Shown: positions 25,435 through 34,390, counted from the stretch's first letter. The stretch is 40,076 nt of DNA from Isosphaeraceae bacterium (GCA_031291845.1 JARLIH010000326.1:1-40076); one strand, 5' to 3'. Notes: generated by a model from the letters alone, not told the origin. Numbers and translations are program-made.

Positions 25435-25845
25435 ATGACCAACGTGGATAAATTAAGACGCGCTTATCAGATGTGGTTCGAAACCCGCGGCAAGAGCACG
25501 GCGGTGTGGCTCGAGATGCTCGCCCCCGACGTGGTGTTGCAGTCGCTCGCAAGCGGCGACCCGGCCATGAAGTTCAGCGCGACCCGGCGCGGCAGGATCG
25601 AGGCGGAACAGTACTTCGCCGAGCTGGCGGAACAGTGGGAGATGCTGGAGTTCCACGCCGAAGAGTTCATCGCCGAGAGGGACCGCGTGGTCATGCTCGG
25701 CCGCTGCGCATGGCGGTTCCGCGCGACCGGCAAGACCGTCGAATCGCCCATCGCCCACATCTGGCGATTCCACAACGGCCAGGCCATCGAATTCTTCGAG
25801 TTCTACGACACTGCGCGAGCCTTCGCCGCGGCTGTGCCCGACTGA
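25435..25845 (+). CDS. SnoaL/NTF2-like protein
   Basis: A 136-aa protein from ATG 25435. The sequence follows the SnoaL-like or ketosteroid-isomerase-like pattern: an N-terminal helix (KLRRAYQMWFETRG), WLEMLAPDVVLQSL, GRIEAEQYFAELAEQWEMLEFHAEEFIAERDRVVMLG and ESPIAHIWRFHNGQAIEFFEFYDT. These small alpha+beta barrels bind or act on small hydrophobic molecules, or have lost catalysis. The function here is unknown. It is divergent from the STAS gene. Confidence 0.87.
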   Translation: MTNVDKLRRAYQMWFETRGKSTAVWLEMLAPDVVLQSLASGDPAMKFSATRRGRIEAEQYFAELAEQWEMLEFHAEEFIAERDRVVMLGRCAWRFRATGKTVESPIAHIWRFHNGQAIEFFEFYDTARAFAAAVPD

Positions 25846-26013
25846 GGTCGCCACGAACGACGGGACGAACCGTGAAAAGAGACGGAAGCAGATTCACGAC
25901 GATTGCAAAGTCGTAGCGCAGGAGCCTCCGGCGCATCGGGTGAATATTGATTATGCGATTGAGGTCCGCCTGTTCTTCCTTCCGGTTTCGTCCTGCAGAA
26001 AACTCTGCACTTC

Positions 26014-26415
26014 ATGATTGACGCCGATCACCAACGGCAGTATTCTCTGCACATGCGACGCTTTACACCCGGAGAGCTGAGCGTCATGCGTCTGCTTTGG
26101 GAGCATGACGCGCTAAAACCAAGCGAGATTCAAAAGCTCTACCCCGAGCCCATCAAGAATCCTGCGCTTCGCTCGTACCTGAAGATCCTGCTGGATAAGG
26201 GACACGTCAGGCGTCGCAAGGTGGGGAAGGCGTACGCGTACGAGGCCGTGACTCCCAAGCGGACGGCATTTCGTTCAACACTGCGCGACCTGATCGATGC
26301 CTACTGCGAAGGTTCGACTCGGGCTTTGATGGTAAACCTCATCCGCACCGAGAAGCTGAGTGAAGAAGAGCTCGTGCACCTGAAACGACTCGCCGATGAG
26401 ACACAAACCCCATAG
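26014..26415 (+). CDS. BlaI/MecI-family transcriptional repressor
   Basis: A 133-aa protein from ATG 26014. ATG 26053 fits the family start (MRRFTPGELSVMRLLWEH) and is an alternative. The winged helix shows KPSEIQKLYPEPIKNPALRSYLKILLDKGHVRRRKVGKAYAYEAV, as in BlaI repressors. The C-terminal dimerisation part is short (ALMVNLIRTEKLSEEEL). The gene lies 23 bp before an M56-peptidase gene, the usual BlaI-BlaR1 type pairing, so proteolytic relief of repression is expected by analogy. Confidence 0.9.
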   Translation: MIDADHQRQYSLHMRRFTPGELSVMRLLWEHDALKPSEIQKLYPEPIKNPALRSYLKILLDKGHVRRRKVGKAYAYEAVTPKRTAFRSTLRDLIDAYCEGSTRALMVNLIRTEKLSEEELVHLKRLADETQTP

Positions 26416-26438
26416 TTGGGGCGACGAGGACGGCGAAG

Positions 26439-29400
26439 ATGAACACTCTGTCGACCTGGATCGTCGCGGCCTCCGAAGACCCCATGGCCCCCCTCCTCTG
26501 GCTCACGGTCAAGCTCACGGTTTATCTTGCCATGACTTGGCTGCTCCACGCCACGCTAAGCCGGCGCAATCCGCGCTGGCGCGTCTTGCTCTGGCGCTCG
26601 AGCGGCGTTGGGTTCGTGGTCCTGGCTGGGTTCTTCTACTTCCCGCCATTCTGGAGCTGGCCGCTTCCTTCGCCACGAGGATCGGGGGATCGTACCGCCG
26701 CCATGGCGACCACGCAGGGCGCCCTGTCTCTCGTCGGCAGCGGGCCGGCCGTGGAGCGAGGTGCAAGAACGGGCTTGGCCAGTCGTCGAACCGCCCCATC
26801 GGGCCCTTCTTCACGAGAGGGCCGCGGGAAGTCGGTGATTCTCCCGAAGCACCCGGCCTCATCCGCCGACGCAATCGCGTCGGATCGCTCTGAACGGGCA
26901 CGCGCTGGACTCACTCGGTTCGTCCTCGCAGGCCGTCGTTCCTTGTACCTCAGAGTGGCGCTTGCGATCTGGTGCGGCGGGGTCCTGCTCGGGATCCTCC
27001 GTACGGTGATCGGCCTTGGGCGACTGGCCCGAATCCGGGCGCAAGCCACGGAGGTACCGCCCTGGGTCATCGCTCAGGGGGCACAGGTTGCCCGCGGACT
27101 CGGCCTCAAGAGCGCTTGCGCAATTCGTGCGACGCGCGACCTGCAGTCACCCTGCCTCATCGGCCTGTGGAGGCCGACGATTTTGCTCCCCGAGCCGCAA
27201 TGCGAGGCCGATTCTCGCGCGGAGTTGCCTTCGATCTTCGCCCACGAGCTCGCGCATCTGCTACGGCACGACCTCGCGTGGAATGCTCTCTTTCATGGGC
27301 TGTCGATCGTGCTCTGGCCCCATCCCCTGGTCTGGCGAGTTCGCGTGACGCACGCCGACGCGTGCGATGCCGTGGCCGACGCGGTCGCCGCCGCCTTCGT
27401 CGGGGACGCGAACCTATATGCCCGAACCTTGGCCCGGCTGACGCTACGCGTCACAACTCCGGAGGTTACGATGGGACTATCGATGGCGCGGAAATCGTGC
27501 ACGTTGCGGCGTATCGAAGCGATCCACCGACATGTGTTCCGTGCTCGGCTGTCCCAGAGCCGGGCGACGTCTGCCGTCGTCGTGGCGGCCCTGGGAACGA
27601 TCCTGCTCGGTGGCTTGGGTCTCGAGCGATCAAGCGCCAGGTCAGCCCAGGCCGTCGAAGCCCAGACGCCGGACGGCCCCTCAACCACGCACAAGCGCGA
27701 GGACGGGACGAAGGTCGCTCCCCGTGAGCCGGGCGTCGTCAGCGGTGACGTCGTCGACGCGGAGACCCGGGTGCCCGTAGCGGGCGCCGAGGTCCTTCTC
27801 CTGTATACGGGGATCCGTCGCACCAAGGCGGACGATCAGGGCCGTTTTCGCTTCGAGCGGATCCCGCACGGGAACTACCGGATCTGGGCATTCAAAGAGG
27901 ATCTCGCCTCGCCCAGGGAGCCGGTCTTCGCCCAGGATGCGCCGCTCCCGGAAGGGGTAAGATTTGCGCCGATTCGACTGCTGATGAGGCCGGGCAAACA
28001 GGTCAAGGTAACGGTCGCATCGGCCGCAACTGGTCGGCCCATCGAAGAGGCTGAAGTGAGCCTGGGCTATCCGGATCGGCGCAAGGCGACCACGGGGAGC
28101 GACGGCGTTGCCATCGTGCGAGGACTCCTCCCCGGCAAGTACGAAGTCACGGTCCTCGCAGCCGGTCATGCACGCGAGGAGCGTGACATCGATCTCACGG
28201 ATTCGCCTCCCGTGACGCCTCTTTCCGTCGCGCTGAGCCAAGGGGGTCTCGTGCAGGGGAAGCTCACCGACAAGGACAAGCGCCCGTTGGCCGGGATCCG
28301 TGTGTACTACCGATCCGTGGGGAATACATATGGGTATTTCGGGCAGTCGCCGACGACGGACGAGCAGGGGCGCTATCGCAATGCGCACTTGCCCCTCGGA
28401 ACCCAGATCGAAATCGCGTATAGCAGTGAGGATCACCTGACCGCCAAGCGAGTGGTGACGCTGACCGGTGAAGAGCGAGAACAACAGGTCGACGTGCAAC
28501 TTGAAAAAAGACCGCGGGGAGGGTCGGTCGCCGGCGTCGTCACGGACCCTGAGGGGAAGCCGATCGCCGGGGCCAAGGTGGGCAACTATGGAAATCGGTC
28601 CGACGAGAGCCGCCAAACGACGACCGATGCGAACGGACGATTCGTGCTGCACGACCTCCTGAAGGACCATGTCGGCCACGAGATCGTGGTCAGCGCCCGC
28701 GGCTTCTCCCCCGTGCTGCGGAGGGTCGAGCCGGGGCCGGAAGAGTCCCCGTCGGAAGTGTCCGTGCGCTTGCAGCGGGGCCATTTCGTCCACGGTCGCG
28801 TCGAGAATGGCGCCGGTGAACCGCTCAAAGGCGCTTCGGTCTGGATCAGTAATCGGAGCGGTCCTGTTCAAGCGTTCGAATCGGTGCAAGCGGACGAGCA
28901 GGGCCGATTCCACCTCGATTCCCTGGCCGGGGGTAATACGTTGAGGATCTCGGCCGAAGGGTACTCCACGCGCGAAAACGTTACCCTCCCCTTCGACGGG
29001 GATGAGATGATTTCGGTCAAGCTGGAACCGATGGGGGTACTCCGCGGGCGAGTGGTCGACGCCGCCACGGGCCAGGCCATCAAGCAGTTCCGGGTGCGCC
29101 TCGGATTCCCGGCGGAACGCCGAGAGGGGGACGTGCGCGGTTCGTTCGATTCGAGGCTCGGTGCAACGGGCCGTGCGTTCCAGACCGAGGACGGCACATT
29201 CACGCTCAACGGGCTCACGAATCGCCTGGCACTCGCGGTCAAGGTGGAATCGGAGGGTTACCAGCGCTCGACTCTGCCGCGCGTCGAGGCGCAACCGGCC
29301 GGAGGGGCCATCCCGCTTCAGATCGCGCTCACGAAGACCGACCCTGCGCGGCTTGCAACCGTCTCGGGAACGCTCCTCGATCACCGGCGAAATCCCGTTG

Positions 29401-30002
29401 CGGGCGTCGAGCTCCGGCTCATCGTCTCGCCGAGCGCATCGACGGGGGAAGACGACAACCGGTTCAACTGGGCGCTGATCGATCGCGGGCAGCTTGGTCG
29501 CCAGGGTTATGTGGCTCAGTTCTTGAGCGCGGTGTCCGACGCACAAGGGCGCTTCACGTTCCGGGACATCCTCCCCGGTATGTACCTGCAACTCGCATAC
29601 TGGGGTCCGAATGCGCCCAAATCACGGTCGCTGGCCTTCGCGAAAACGAAGCCGGGAATGGGTCAAACCGTCACGATCGACGTGCCCAACCCGGCAAGCA
29701 TCAGCGGCTCGTTCGACTCCAGGACGTTCCCTGATTCGGGTTCCATGCAATTATCCCGAAAAGACGATGGCTTCCACAGCTATAAGTTCGAGCTTGCAGC
29801 CGGACAGTCCGAATTCCGGTTCGAGAACGTGCCCCCCGGCGACTACTGGCTATCGATCATGCACCGGCTCGAACGCAGCAAGGACCGCCCGGAAATGTTC
29901 ACCCTCCGGCCGATCGCCGCGCGCTCGCTGACGGTCGAACCCGGCAGGGCCTACAAGGTGCAATTCACGGAGAAAGACCGGGTCGATCACCAACTGTATT
30001 GA
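26439..30002 (+). CDS. M56 (BlaR1-like) metallopeptidase fused to carboxypeptidase-regulatory-like repeats
   Basis: A 1187-aa protein from ATG 26439 with GAGGACGG upstream. The N-terminus has membrane helices (LLWLTVKLTVYLAMTWLL, VLLWRSSGVGFVVLAGFFYF, VALAIWCGGVLLGILRTVIG). It carries the M56 zinc motif H269-E-L-A-H273 (SIFAHELAHLLRHDLAWN). Another helix lies near SAVVVAALGTILLGGLG. From about residue 420 onward there are repeated Ig-like CarboxypepD_reg/CNA-B-like units, each with 'V.G.V.D..G.P..GA.V' and 'T..DGRF.F.' patterns, for example GSVAGVVTDPEGKPIAGAKV. No penicillin-binding sensor domain is seen. The repeats probably face outside and act as the sensor or adhesive part. Confidence 0.92.
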   Translation: MNTLSTWIVAASEDPMAPLLWLTVKLTVYLAMTWLLHATLSRRNPRWRVLLWRSSGVGFVVLAGFFYFPPFWSWPLPSPRGSGDRTAAMATTQGALSLVGSGPAVERGARTGLASRRTAPSGPSSREGRGKSVILPKHPASSADAIASDRSERARAGLTRFVLAGRRSLYLRVALAIWCGGVLLGILRTVIGLGRLARIRAQATEVPPWVIAQGAQVARGLGLKSACAIRATRDLQSPCLIGLWRPTILLPEPQCEADSRAELPSIFAHELAHLLRHDLAWNALFHGLSIVLWPHPLVWRVRVTHADACDAVADAVAAAFVGDANLYARTLARLTLRVTTPEVTMGLSMARKSCTLRRIEAIHRHVFRARLSQSRATSAVVVAALGTILLGGLGLERSSARSAQAVEAQTPDGPSTTHKREDGTKVAPREPGVVSGDVVDAETRVPVAGAEVLLLYTGIRRTKADDQGRFRFERIPHGNYRIWAFKEDLASPREPVFAQDAPLPEGVRFAPIRLLMRPGKQVKVTVASAATGRPIEEAEVSLGYPDRRKATTGSDGVAIVRGLLPGKYEVTVLAAGHAREERDIDLTDSPPVTPLSVALSQGGLVQGKLTDKDKRPLAGIRVYYRSVGNTYGYFGQSPTTDEQGRYRNAHLPLGTQIEIAYSSEDHLTAKRVVTLTGEEREQQVDVQLEKRPRGGSVAGVVTDPEGKPIAGAKVGNYGNRSDESRQTTTDANGRFVLHDLLKDHVGHEIVVSARGFSPVLRRVEPGPEESPSEVSVRLQRGHFVHGRVENGAGEPLKGASVWISNRSGPVQAFESVQADEQGRFHLDSLAGGNTLRISAEGYSTRENVTLPFDGDEMISVKLEPMGVLRGRVVDAATGQAIKQFRVRLGFPAERREGDVRGSFDSRLGATGRAFQTEDGTFTLNGLTNRLALAVKVESEGYQRSTLPRVEAQPAGGAIPLQIALTKTDPARLATVSGTLLDHRRNPVAGVELRLIVSPSASTGEDDNRFNWALIDRGQLGRQGYVAQFLSAVSDAQGRFTFRDILPGMYLQLAYWGPNAPKSRSLAFAKTKPGMGQTVTIDVPNPASISGSFDSRTFPDSGSMQLSRKDDGFHSYKFELAAGQSEFRFENVPPGDYWLSIMHRLERSKDRPEMFTLRPIAARSLTVEPGRAYKVQFTEKDRVDHQLY

Positions 30003-30079
30003 CAGGTGGGCGGGCGGACAAGTTAGCCAGCCCCATTCCGAACCGCACCTGCAAGGATTCCCACAGGAGGGTGCGTCCG

Positions 30080-31429
30080 ATGCAACTCAATCGCGTGATT
30101 CCGCTTTTGCTCGCGATGGTCGCGCCGAGCCTGGCGGCAGAGCCCGCGGCCGTTGACCTGGCTCACATCGACCGGTCGATCGCGAAGGAACCCCGGTATG
30201 CCGGCAGGCCGCACTATGCGCTCATCGTCTTCGGATCGAGGGCCGAGCACCGCTCTTGGCTCGTGATGGACGGGGATGAGACCTTGTACTTCGATCGCAA
30301 CGGAAACGGAGACTTGACCGACCCCGAGGACCGCATCGCGCAGGATGTCGAAGCCACCAGGAAGATCCATATGGCCGAGGGAGGTACACACTCGGGTATG
30401 AATGTGTTCCCACTGGGTACGGTGGCGGGCGTCAAGTTGAATTTCCACTACTGGGTCCGGAGGAGAGGCGTTGTGCCGGCCGATGAACGCCTGCGCAAGA
30501 TCGAGCAGGAGCGCCAGACGAATGACTGGGAGAACGGAACTCTGTGGCGATCTGCGGCGAAGGGGAGCCAGGCGCAGAACCCTGTAGTGCTGGCCGCAAG
30601 GCCTGCGGACGCCCAGGTCACGCACCTTGGAGGTCCGTTGACGTTCGCCCTGAAATGGGGCGAAGACCAGACGCTCCGGCCGTGGCCTCAGACCACCATA
30701 TTCGACGTCCTGATCGGCACTCCGGCACTCCCTCCCAGGAACCACCATCACCGTGTATTCTCGCCATTAACAGACATGGAAATACCTGGCAATATACATC
30801 CAATGGCCGTCGTGGAGTACTCGCCCGGGGCTCCCGGATCGGGCCCGGTGGTACGCACCGTTCGACTCGACCTGCGTTGTTGCGGTGATACGGTGTACGC
30901 CCGGATGGCCGTGCCGCGCGAAGCGGGGGAGGGAATGGCGAAGGTCACGCTCGCGTATCCTGAATGGAGGGAGCGAGTGGTGCATCCGGCCACGTTCCAG
31001 GTGCCCATCGGCGCTCCACCGGAAGGGCATGAGAGCGAACTGTCGTACATCCTGTTCCACGATGCCGACGGGAGCTTCAGTCTCGATGATGCGATGACCG
31101 CGCTGCGGGTGCGGCGACTGGCCGTCCAAAAGGTCGCCAACGGGGACGGCGAGAGCCTGCTGATCTCATGGCGCAACAAGCGGGCCTTTGCCGTTACTCT
31201 GAAACACGGCCCACGAGTGATTGAGACGTCGAGGGACCTCGGGGAAAGTAGCCCGTTCGCCGAGGCGCTCGGGCGCTGCAATGCGCGGCTCGAAATCTTG
31301 ACCTTGCCCGGGACGGTTGTCACTGAAGAGAATCAGACCACGGTGACGACCCTCCACGCCGCCCTGATGGACGAGACCCGGGGAATCCTGTACACGATCC
31401 GGGACAAGAAACTCTCCGGTCCGAAATGA
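30080..31429 (+). CDS. Secreted protein of unknown function with EF-hand-like loop
   Basis: A 449-aa protein. ATG 30080 has a strong CAGGAGG site 9 nt upstream and opens a signal peptide (VIPLLLAMVAPSLAAEP). An EF-hand-like loop (FDRNGNGDLTDPED) sits near residue 75. The rest has mixed beta-type patterns with no named family. The gene starts 78 bp after the M56 fusion on the same strand and probably belongs to the same BlaI-controlled unit. Confidence 0.85.
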   Translation: MQLNRVIPLLLAMVAPSLAAEPAAVDLAHIDRSIAKEPRYAGRPHYALIVFGSRAEHRSWLVMDGDETLYFDRNGNGDLTDPEDRIAQDVEATRKIHMAEGGTHSGMNVFPLGTVAGVKLNFHYWVRRRGVVPADERLRKIEQERQTNDWENGTLWRSAAKGSQAQNPVVLAARPADAQVTHLGGPLTFALKWGEDQTLRPWPQTTIFDVLIGTPALPPRNHHHRVFSPLTDMEIPGNIHPMAVVEYSPGAPGSGPVVRTVRLDLRCCGDTVYARMAVPREAGEGMAKVTLAYPEWRERVVHPATFQVPIGAPPEGHESELSYILFHDADGSFSLDDAMTALRVRRLAVQKVANGDGESLLISWRNKRAFAVTLKHGPRVIETSRDLGESSPFAEALGRCNARLEILTLPGTVVTEENQTTVTTLHAALMDETRGILYTIRDKKLSGPK

Positions 31430-31869
31430 GGATCGCTTGTCTTCCGTAGCCGAGCCCCGAGGTTCTGGGCGTTCCGAGTACGACGTGGCATGAGGCGTTG
31501 TCGTGCTGGGGATCAAGGTCGGCAGAACGCGCGATCGATGCAAGCGTGTCGCGATCCTGAATGGGAGGGGCGGTCCTCAAGGAAGCCCGCCCCTTCTTCA
31601 CACTGGCGACGGCTGCCTCTTCAATCCTACCGCCGTCAGACGCAGCGGGATCTTATCAGTCAGCCCGATCGTCATTCATCAGGGGATCGCTTGTCCTTGT
31701 GAACACGCTTCGGAGCCGGACGATCCTTGTCCTTGGGACGGGTGAGCCAGGCTGTTACATGGCGCCCCCTTCGGGGTTGCCTGGCGCTCCCCTTTCGATA
31801 ACTTCATGATGCGCCCTCGACGCGCAACAAAATCCCGATGATTCGCGTTTATCATCAACCCCAACGTTT
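31430..31869 (+). other. Intergenic region with weak hairpins, no supported gene
   Basis: AGGGGCGG (31566-31573) pairs with CCGCCCCT (31587-31594) and is followed by TCTTC, a possible weak terminator for the unit ending at 31429. A further CCCCTTCGGGG-type hairpin lies near 31770. Short open frames on both strands look random. Confidence 0.4.
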
Positions 31870-31965
31870 CAACAGCCCACCCTCGCCCCTTCCGCGGGCA
31901 GGTGGTGATTGCCACCAAGTTCGGGGTCCAGCTCAAGCCCGACGGCTCGCCCGGAACGAAGACCT
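31870..31965 (+). pseudogene. Internal fragment of an aldo/keto reductase
   Basis: The frame reads PFRGQVVIATKFGVQLKPDG, a recognisable middle segment of aldo/keto reductases (the strand containing the catalytic Lys region, 'VVIATKFGF'). No start or remaining domain is present on either side. It is a short decayed remnant, immediately followed by the dispersed repeat at 31968. Confidence 0.5.
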
Positions 31966-31967
31966 TC

Positions 31968-32083
31968 CCGCCTCGTCTCGGGGCGCGGCCTCTCCACTCA
32001 GTCATTCTCATTCTCGACACGTTCAAGGGCGGGCGTGTTGCCGAGCCTCACTGACTGCCGTAAGTTAAGTGCCTGGGCTAGTT
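31968..32083. repeat. Dispersed repeat, copy A
   Basis: About 110 bp similar to 39253-39356. Shared blocks include CTCGGGGCGCGGCCTCT-like sequence, TTGCCGAG and CGTAAGTT followed by CTGCC or GTGCC. Identity is roughly 70 per cent by eye. Nothing in it looks coding. Confidence 0.6.
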
Positions 32084-32117
32084 CTCAATTCAATTCTCTA
32101 TTTCGAGAGGTCGGGGT

Positions 32118-32290
32118 ATGTTGCCGGTTGATGAGACCCGGGCTTTGGGTCGAACGGGCATACGTGTGTTGCCCTTGGGGGTCGGCACGAACAAATGGAG
32201 CCGAGCGGATCATTCGGTAGTCCTGCAGACGTATCAGACCTTGATCGACCCGGTCGCTGCCTAGTGGACACCGCCGAGCTCTATGGTTCG
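32118..32290 (+). pseudogene. N-terminal fragment of an aldo/keto reductase, frameshifted and truncated
   Basis: ATG 32118 opens with ETRALGRTGIRVLPLGVGTN, the typical aldo/keto reductase N-terminus. It continues as VLQTYQTLIDPVAA and hits an in-frame TAG. In another frame the sequence goes on as VDTAELYGS, the conserved 'DTAELYG' motif that carries the catalytic Asp and Tyr. A frameshift therefore lies near 32265. Homology then stops near 32290. It is clearly dead. Confidence 0.72.
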
Positions 32291-32301
32291 CGACCAAAAC
32301 T

Positions 32302-32344
32302 GGCGTCAATTCAGTTTTCAGTGTCGGAAAACTGAATTGACACC
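32302..32344. terminator. 18-bp stem hairpin ending the cassette array
   Basis: The arms 32302-32319 and 32327-32344 match at 17 of 18 positions (GTCAATTCAGTTTTC and its complement) around a 7-nt loop. It lies 18 nt after the stop of the minus-strand gene at 32362 and just after the aldo/keto reductase remnant, so it could end transcription from the array. It is AT-rich compared with the other palindromes here. Confidence 0.5.
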
Positions 32345-32361
32345 AATTTGCCCACGAAAAA

Positions 32362-32757
32362 TCACTCGGAGGGCTTGACGTCACCCGGCTCATCGAAGGC
32401 ATCGTCCGGGCTGGCACTGCACTCACGCTGATCCGCCCAATAGAGACATTCGGTGCATATCCATCTGCCATCGTTCAATCGCCCGACGCTGAGTCCGTCG
32501 AATTCACCTGGCAACCGGTTATCGCTGACCCATCGACCACATCGCTCACACTTGCCGGCATTCGTATCGGGGAAATAGATCGCAGTTGTGTTGATGACAG
32601 ATGGATATTCAACAAACGATTCTCCACGGAACGCGTCTTCAACGATCGACCGCATCCTCTTTTCGAATGGCTCGACGAACGAGAAGGCATCGTCCGCGTC
32701 GTTGCCATCAGGCACGTGGACAATAATCGACGTCGTGATCAGCATGGGCCTCGGCAT
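32362..32757 (-). CDS. Small CxxC protein, function unknown (terminal cassette gene)
   Basis: A 131-aa protein from ATG 32757 (ATG 32745 is possible). Two Cys pairs, KCERCGRW and WICTECLYW, could bind one zinc. The remainder is acidic (SASPDDAFDEPGDVKPSE). No family is recognised. It is oriented like the cassette genes to its right and starts 27 bp after the R' side of the degenerate attC at 32784-32878, so it is probably the last cassette. Longer upstream frames run through the attC and were not used. Confidence 0.6.
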   Translation of the reverse strand: MPRPMLITTSIIVHVPDGNDADDAFSFVEPFEKRMRSIVEDAFRGESFVEYPSVINTTAIYFPDTNAGKCERCGRWVSDNRLPGEFDGLSVGRLNDGRWICTECLYWADQRECSASPDDAFDEPGDVKPSE

Positions 32758-32783
32758 GTCATCTCGCTCGCGTCTGCGCAACG

Positions 32784-32878
32784 CTCTAATGACCCTGCTC
32801 AGCAGCGGCGGGGCTACTGAGGCCTTGAACCTAGAAAAGCCGTCGTGCCCCGCCGTCTGCTGCAGCACCTGGTTCGGC
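32784..32878 (-). other. Degenerate attC site (candidate)
   Basis: On the minus strand GCCGAAC (32878-32872) and ATTAGAG (32790-32784) would be decayed R'' and R' cores. The inner arms CTGCAGCAG...GGCGGGGC and GCCCCGCC...CTGCTGAGCAG pair strongly. The size (95 bp) is like the two long attC sites of the array. The cores no longer match the consensus, so it may be inactive. Confidence 0.5.
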
Positions 32879-33025
32879 CTCTGGCACAGGCTTGTCCAGC
32901 CGCCAGTCGCGCGGGCTGGAACTCCAACTGCACCAACAGCAGGCCCGCAAACGCATGGGGCACCAACCCGAGCTGGGCAGAGCCCGAACTTCAGCGTTGG
33001 AACCGGACGCGTTCGTCCAAGATCG

Positions 33026-33718
33026 CTAACGGCCGTGGGAGTTCTCCCGCTGAAGCTTTTTCCGCAACTCATTGCGAAACCGCTGCGTATATGGCCGCGC
33101 TGCGCTACATTGTACCGCGAAATCAAGGTCCGCCACTGCTTTTTCCATCTCGCCCATCGCGTCGTAGATGCGGCCACGCGTTTCGTAACCATAGGCTAAA
33201 CTTGGATGAATCTCGATGGCAATATTAATATCACGTAGCGATTCTTCGAATCGCCGAAGTTCCATGTACACCCTTGCTCTTCCATACCAGGGAAAGAAAT
33301 TCCGTGGCCTGGCCTTGATACCGGCTTCGTAATACTCGATGGCTTCGCTCCATTGCTTCCGCTCGGCCGCCATGTGGCCGAGACTAACCCAAATATCGAC
33401 ATTGCCGGGGTCCAACGCCACGGCGCGTTTTAAGTCGGCTTCTTCCAATTTCGGGTCAGGGAAAAAATAGCTCATCAGCATTGAACGCCAATAATAGTCT
33501 TGGTCTGTCGCTTGCGGATTCTCCCTCACTAACCAACGGTCAAACGCCTCAAGATAGGCACGCGCCTCGCTTGGCGAGAGCGATTCCATGAACTCGGTGT
33601 GGGTGCCGCGTTGGGTCTGAATCAGCATCCGCTCGTTGAATTGGTGCAGCGCGGCGGTCATTTTTGGCTTCTGCCAACTTAGCCACCATCGACGCAGGAA
33701 TCGCCACATGTCGGTCAC
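33026..33718 (-). CDS. TPR-repeat protein (cassette gene)
   Basis: 230 aa from GTG 33718, or 227 from ATG 33709. The N-terminus is basic and Trp-rich (MWRFLRRWWLSW) and may touch the membrane. About three tetratricopeptide repeats follow: ADLKRAVALDPGNVDIWVSL, AIEYYEAGIKARPRNFFPWY and SLRDINIAIEIHPSLAYGYE. A basic end comes last. It lies in the cassette between attC 33799-33898 and the degenerate attC, with about 150 nt of non-coding sequence after its stop. It likely mediates protein-protein contacts; the partner is unknown. Confidence 0.82.
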   Translation of the reverse strand: MTDMWRFLRRWWLSWQKPKMTAALHQFNERMLIQTQRGTHTEFMESLSPSEARAYLEAFDRWLVRENPQATDQDYYWRSMLMSYFFPDPKLEEADLKRAVALDPGNVDIWVSLGHMAAERKQWSEAIEYYEAGIKARPRNFFPWYGRARVYMELRRFEESLRDINIAIEIHPSLAYGYETRGRIYDAMGEMEKAVADLDFAVQCSAARPYTQRFRNELRKKLQRENSHGR

Positions 33719-33798
33719 TCAGTAGAAAACCGGACATTCGTCTCCGTAACGATCTTGCAGGCAGCCTCGGAGACAAAAATCGGCAGCCTGTCCACGAC

Positions 33799-33898
33799 GC
33801 CTAACGCAAGAACTCAGCGGACCGGCTACACACCAGTGCCGCCCGCACGATCATAACGCGCCCGCGTGGCCGGGGTTCGCTGCTGCGTGAGGTTAGGT
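33799..33898 (-). other. attC recombination site (long form)
   Basis: On the minus strand R'' is ACCTAAC (33898-33892) and R' is GTTAGGC (33805-33799), both perfect matches to RYYYAAC and GTTRRRY. The inner arms CAGCGAACC and GGTCCGCTG pair. The 100-bp length comes from an enlarged loop, shared with 35558-35656. The stop codon of the 138-aa gene is 1 nt before R''. Confidence 0.88.
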
Positions 33899-33899
33899 A

Positions 33900-34316
33900 T
33901 CAGGTCGGTTGCCCGAAGAACGCAACCGCGCGCCGTGCCATCTCGTCCAACTGCCCGGCCTCTGACATAATCGTTGCGTGGACCGACCAGTTCCACTCCA
34001 TCGGGCCGGAACGCAAATCGACCCGGATGGAAACGTGGCCGGCGCGGTCCTGCGTGCAGTGCAGGCTCAACTCGCCCTCCAGGGACCGCCAGTGCAGCTC
34101 TTCCGGCCAACCCCGCCATTGTTGGGCCATCTCGACGAATAGGAGCGCTGGGTGCTCGTTGGCGTACCCGGCATAGACTTCTGCTGCGGCAGATATGTTC
34201 AGATCGGTAATGCGTGTCCAGAACCCCTCGATGGGGACGTTCGGATCGGCCGGAAGGCGGTCGAAGAACTCGAGGATGCCGACCCCCGACGCGCTCTTGA
34301 TGGAGAATGACTCCAC
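33900..34316 (-). CDS. Cassette gene, 138 aa, function unknown
   Basis: GTG start at 34316 with GGGAG upstream, just inside the cassette after the R' core of attC 34333-34390. The sequence (FWTRITDLNISAAAEVYAGY, EELHWRSLEGELSLHCTQDRAGHVSIRVDL) suggests an alpha/beta immunity-like or small-domain protein, but no family is certain. The stop TGA directly abuts the next attC. The first 11 codons plus the leader are present again at 36534-36588. Confidence 0.82.
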   Translation of the reverse strand: MESFSIKSASGVGILEFFDRLPADPNVPIEGFWTRITDLNISAAAEVYAGYANEHPALLFVEMAQQWRGWPEELHWRSLEGELSLHCTQDRAGHVSIRVDLRSGPMEWNWSVHATIMSEAGQLDEMARRAVAFFGQPT

Positions 34317-34338
34317 AGACTGCTCTCCCGCCGCCTAA
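34284..34338 (-). repeat. 55-bp cassette start, copy 1 (intact cassette)
   Basis: Identical to 36534-36588. On the minus strand the identity begins at TTAGGC, i.e. directly after the integrase cut position G^TT (here the preceding base is A, in the other copy G). It runs through the leader and the first 11 codons of the 138-aa gene. Confidence 0.9.
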
Positions 34339-34390
34339 TGGGTGAACTCAGCGGCCGGCGAAGCCGGTCCGCTACAATGAGAGGTTATGC
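34333..34390 (-). other. attC recombination site
   Basis: 58 bp. On the minus strand R'' is GCATAAC (34390-34384) and R' is ATTAGGC (34339-34333), the latter with G changed to A at the base before the cut. The inner arms TAGCGGACCGGC and GCCGGCCGCTGA pair around TTC. A classical short attC. Confidence 0.87.

Noticed and set aside
27681..29591. 636-codon minus-strand frame
   Set aside because: It is antisense to the carboxypeptidase-regulatory repeats of the M56 fusion.
32926..33004. Another attC-like inverted repeat (CCAAC...GTTGG)
   Set aside because: Only the outer five bases pair; inner arms do not, and the cores do not fit the consensus.
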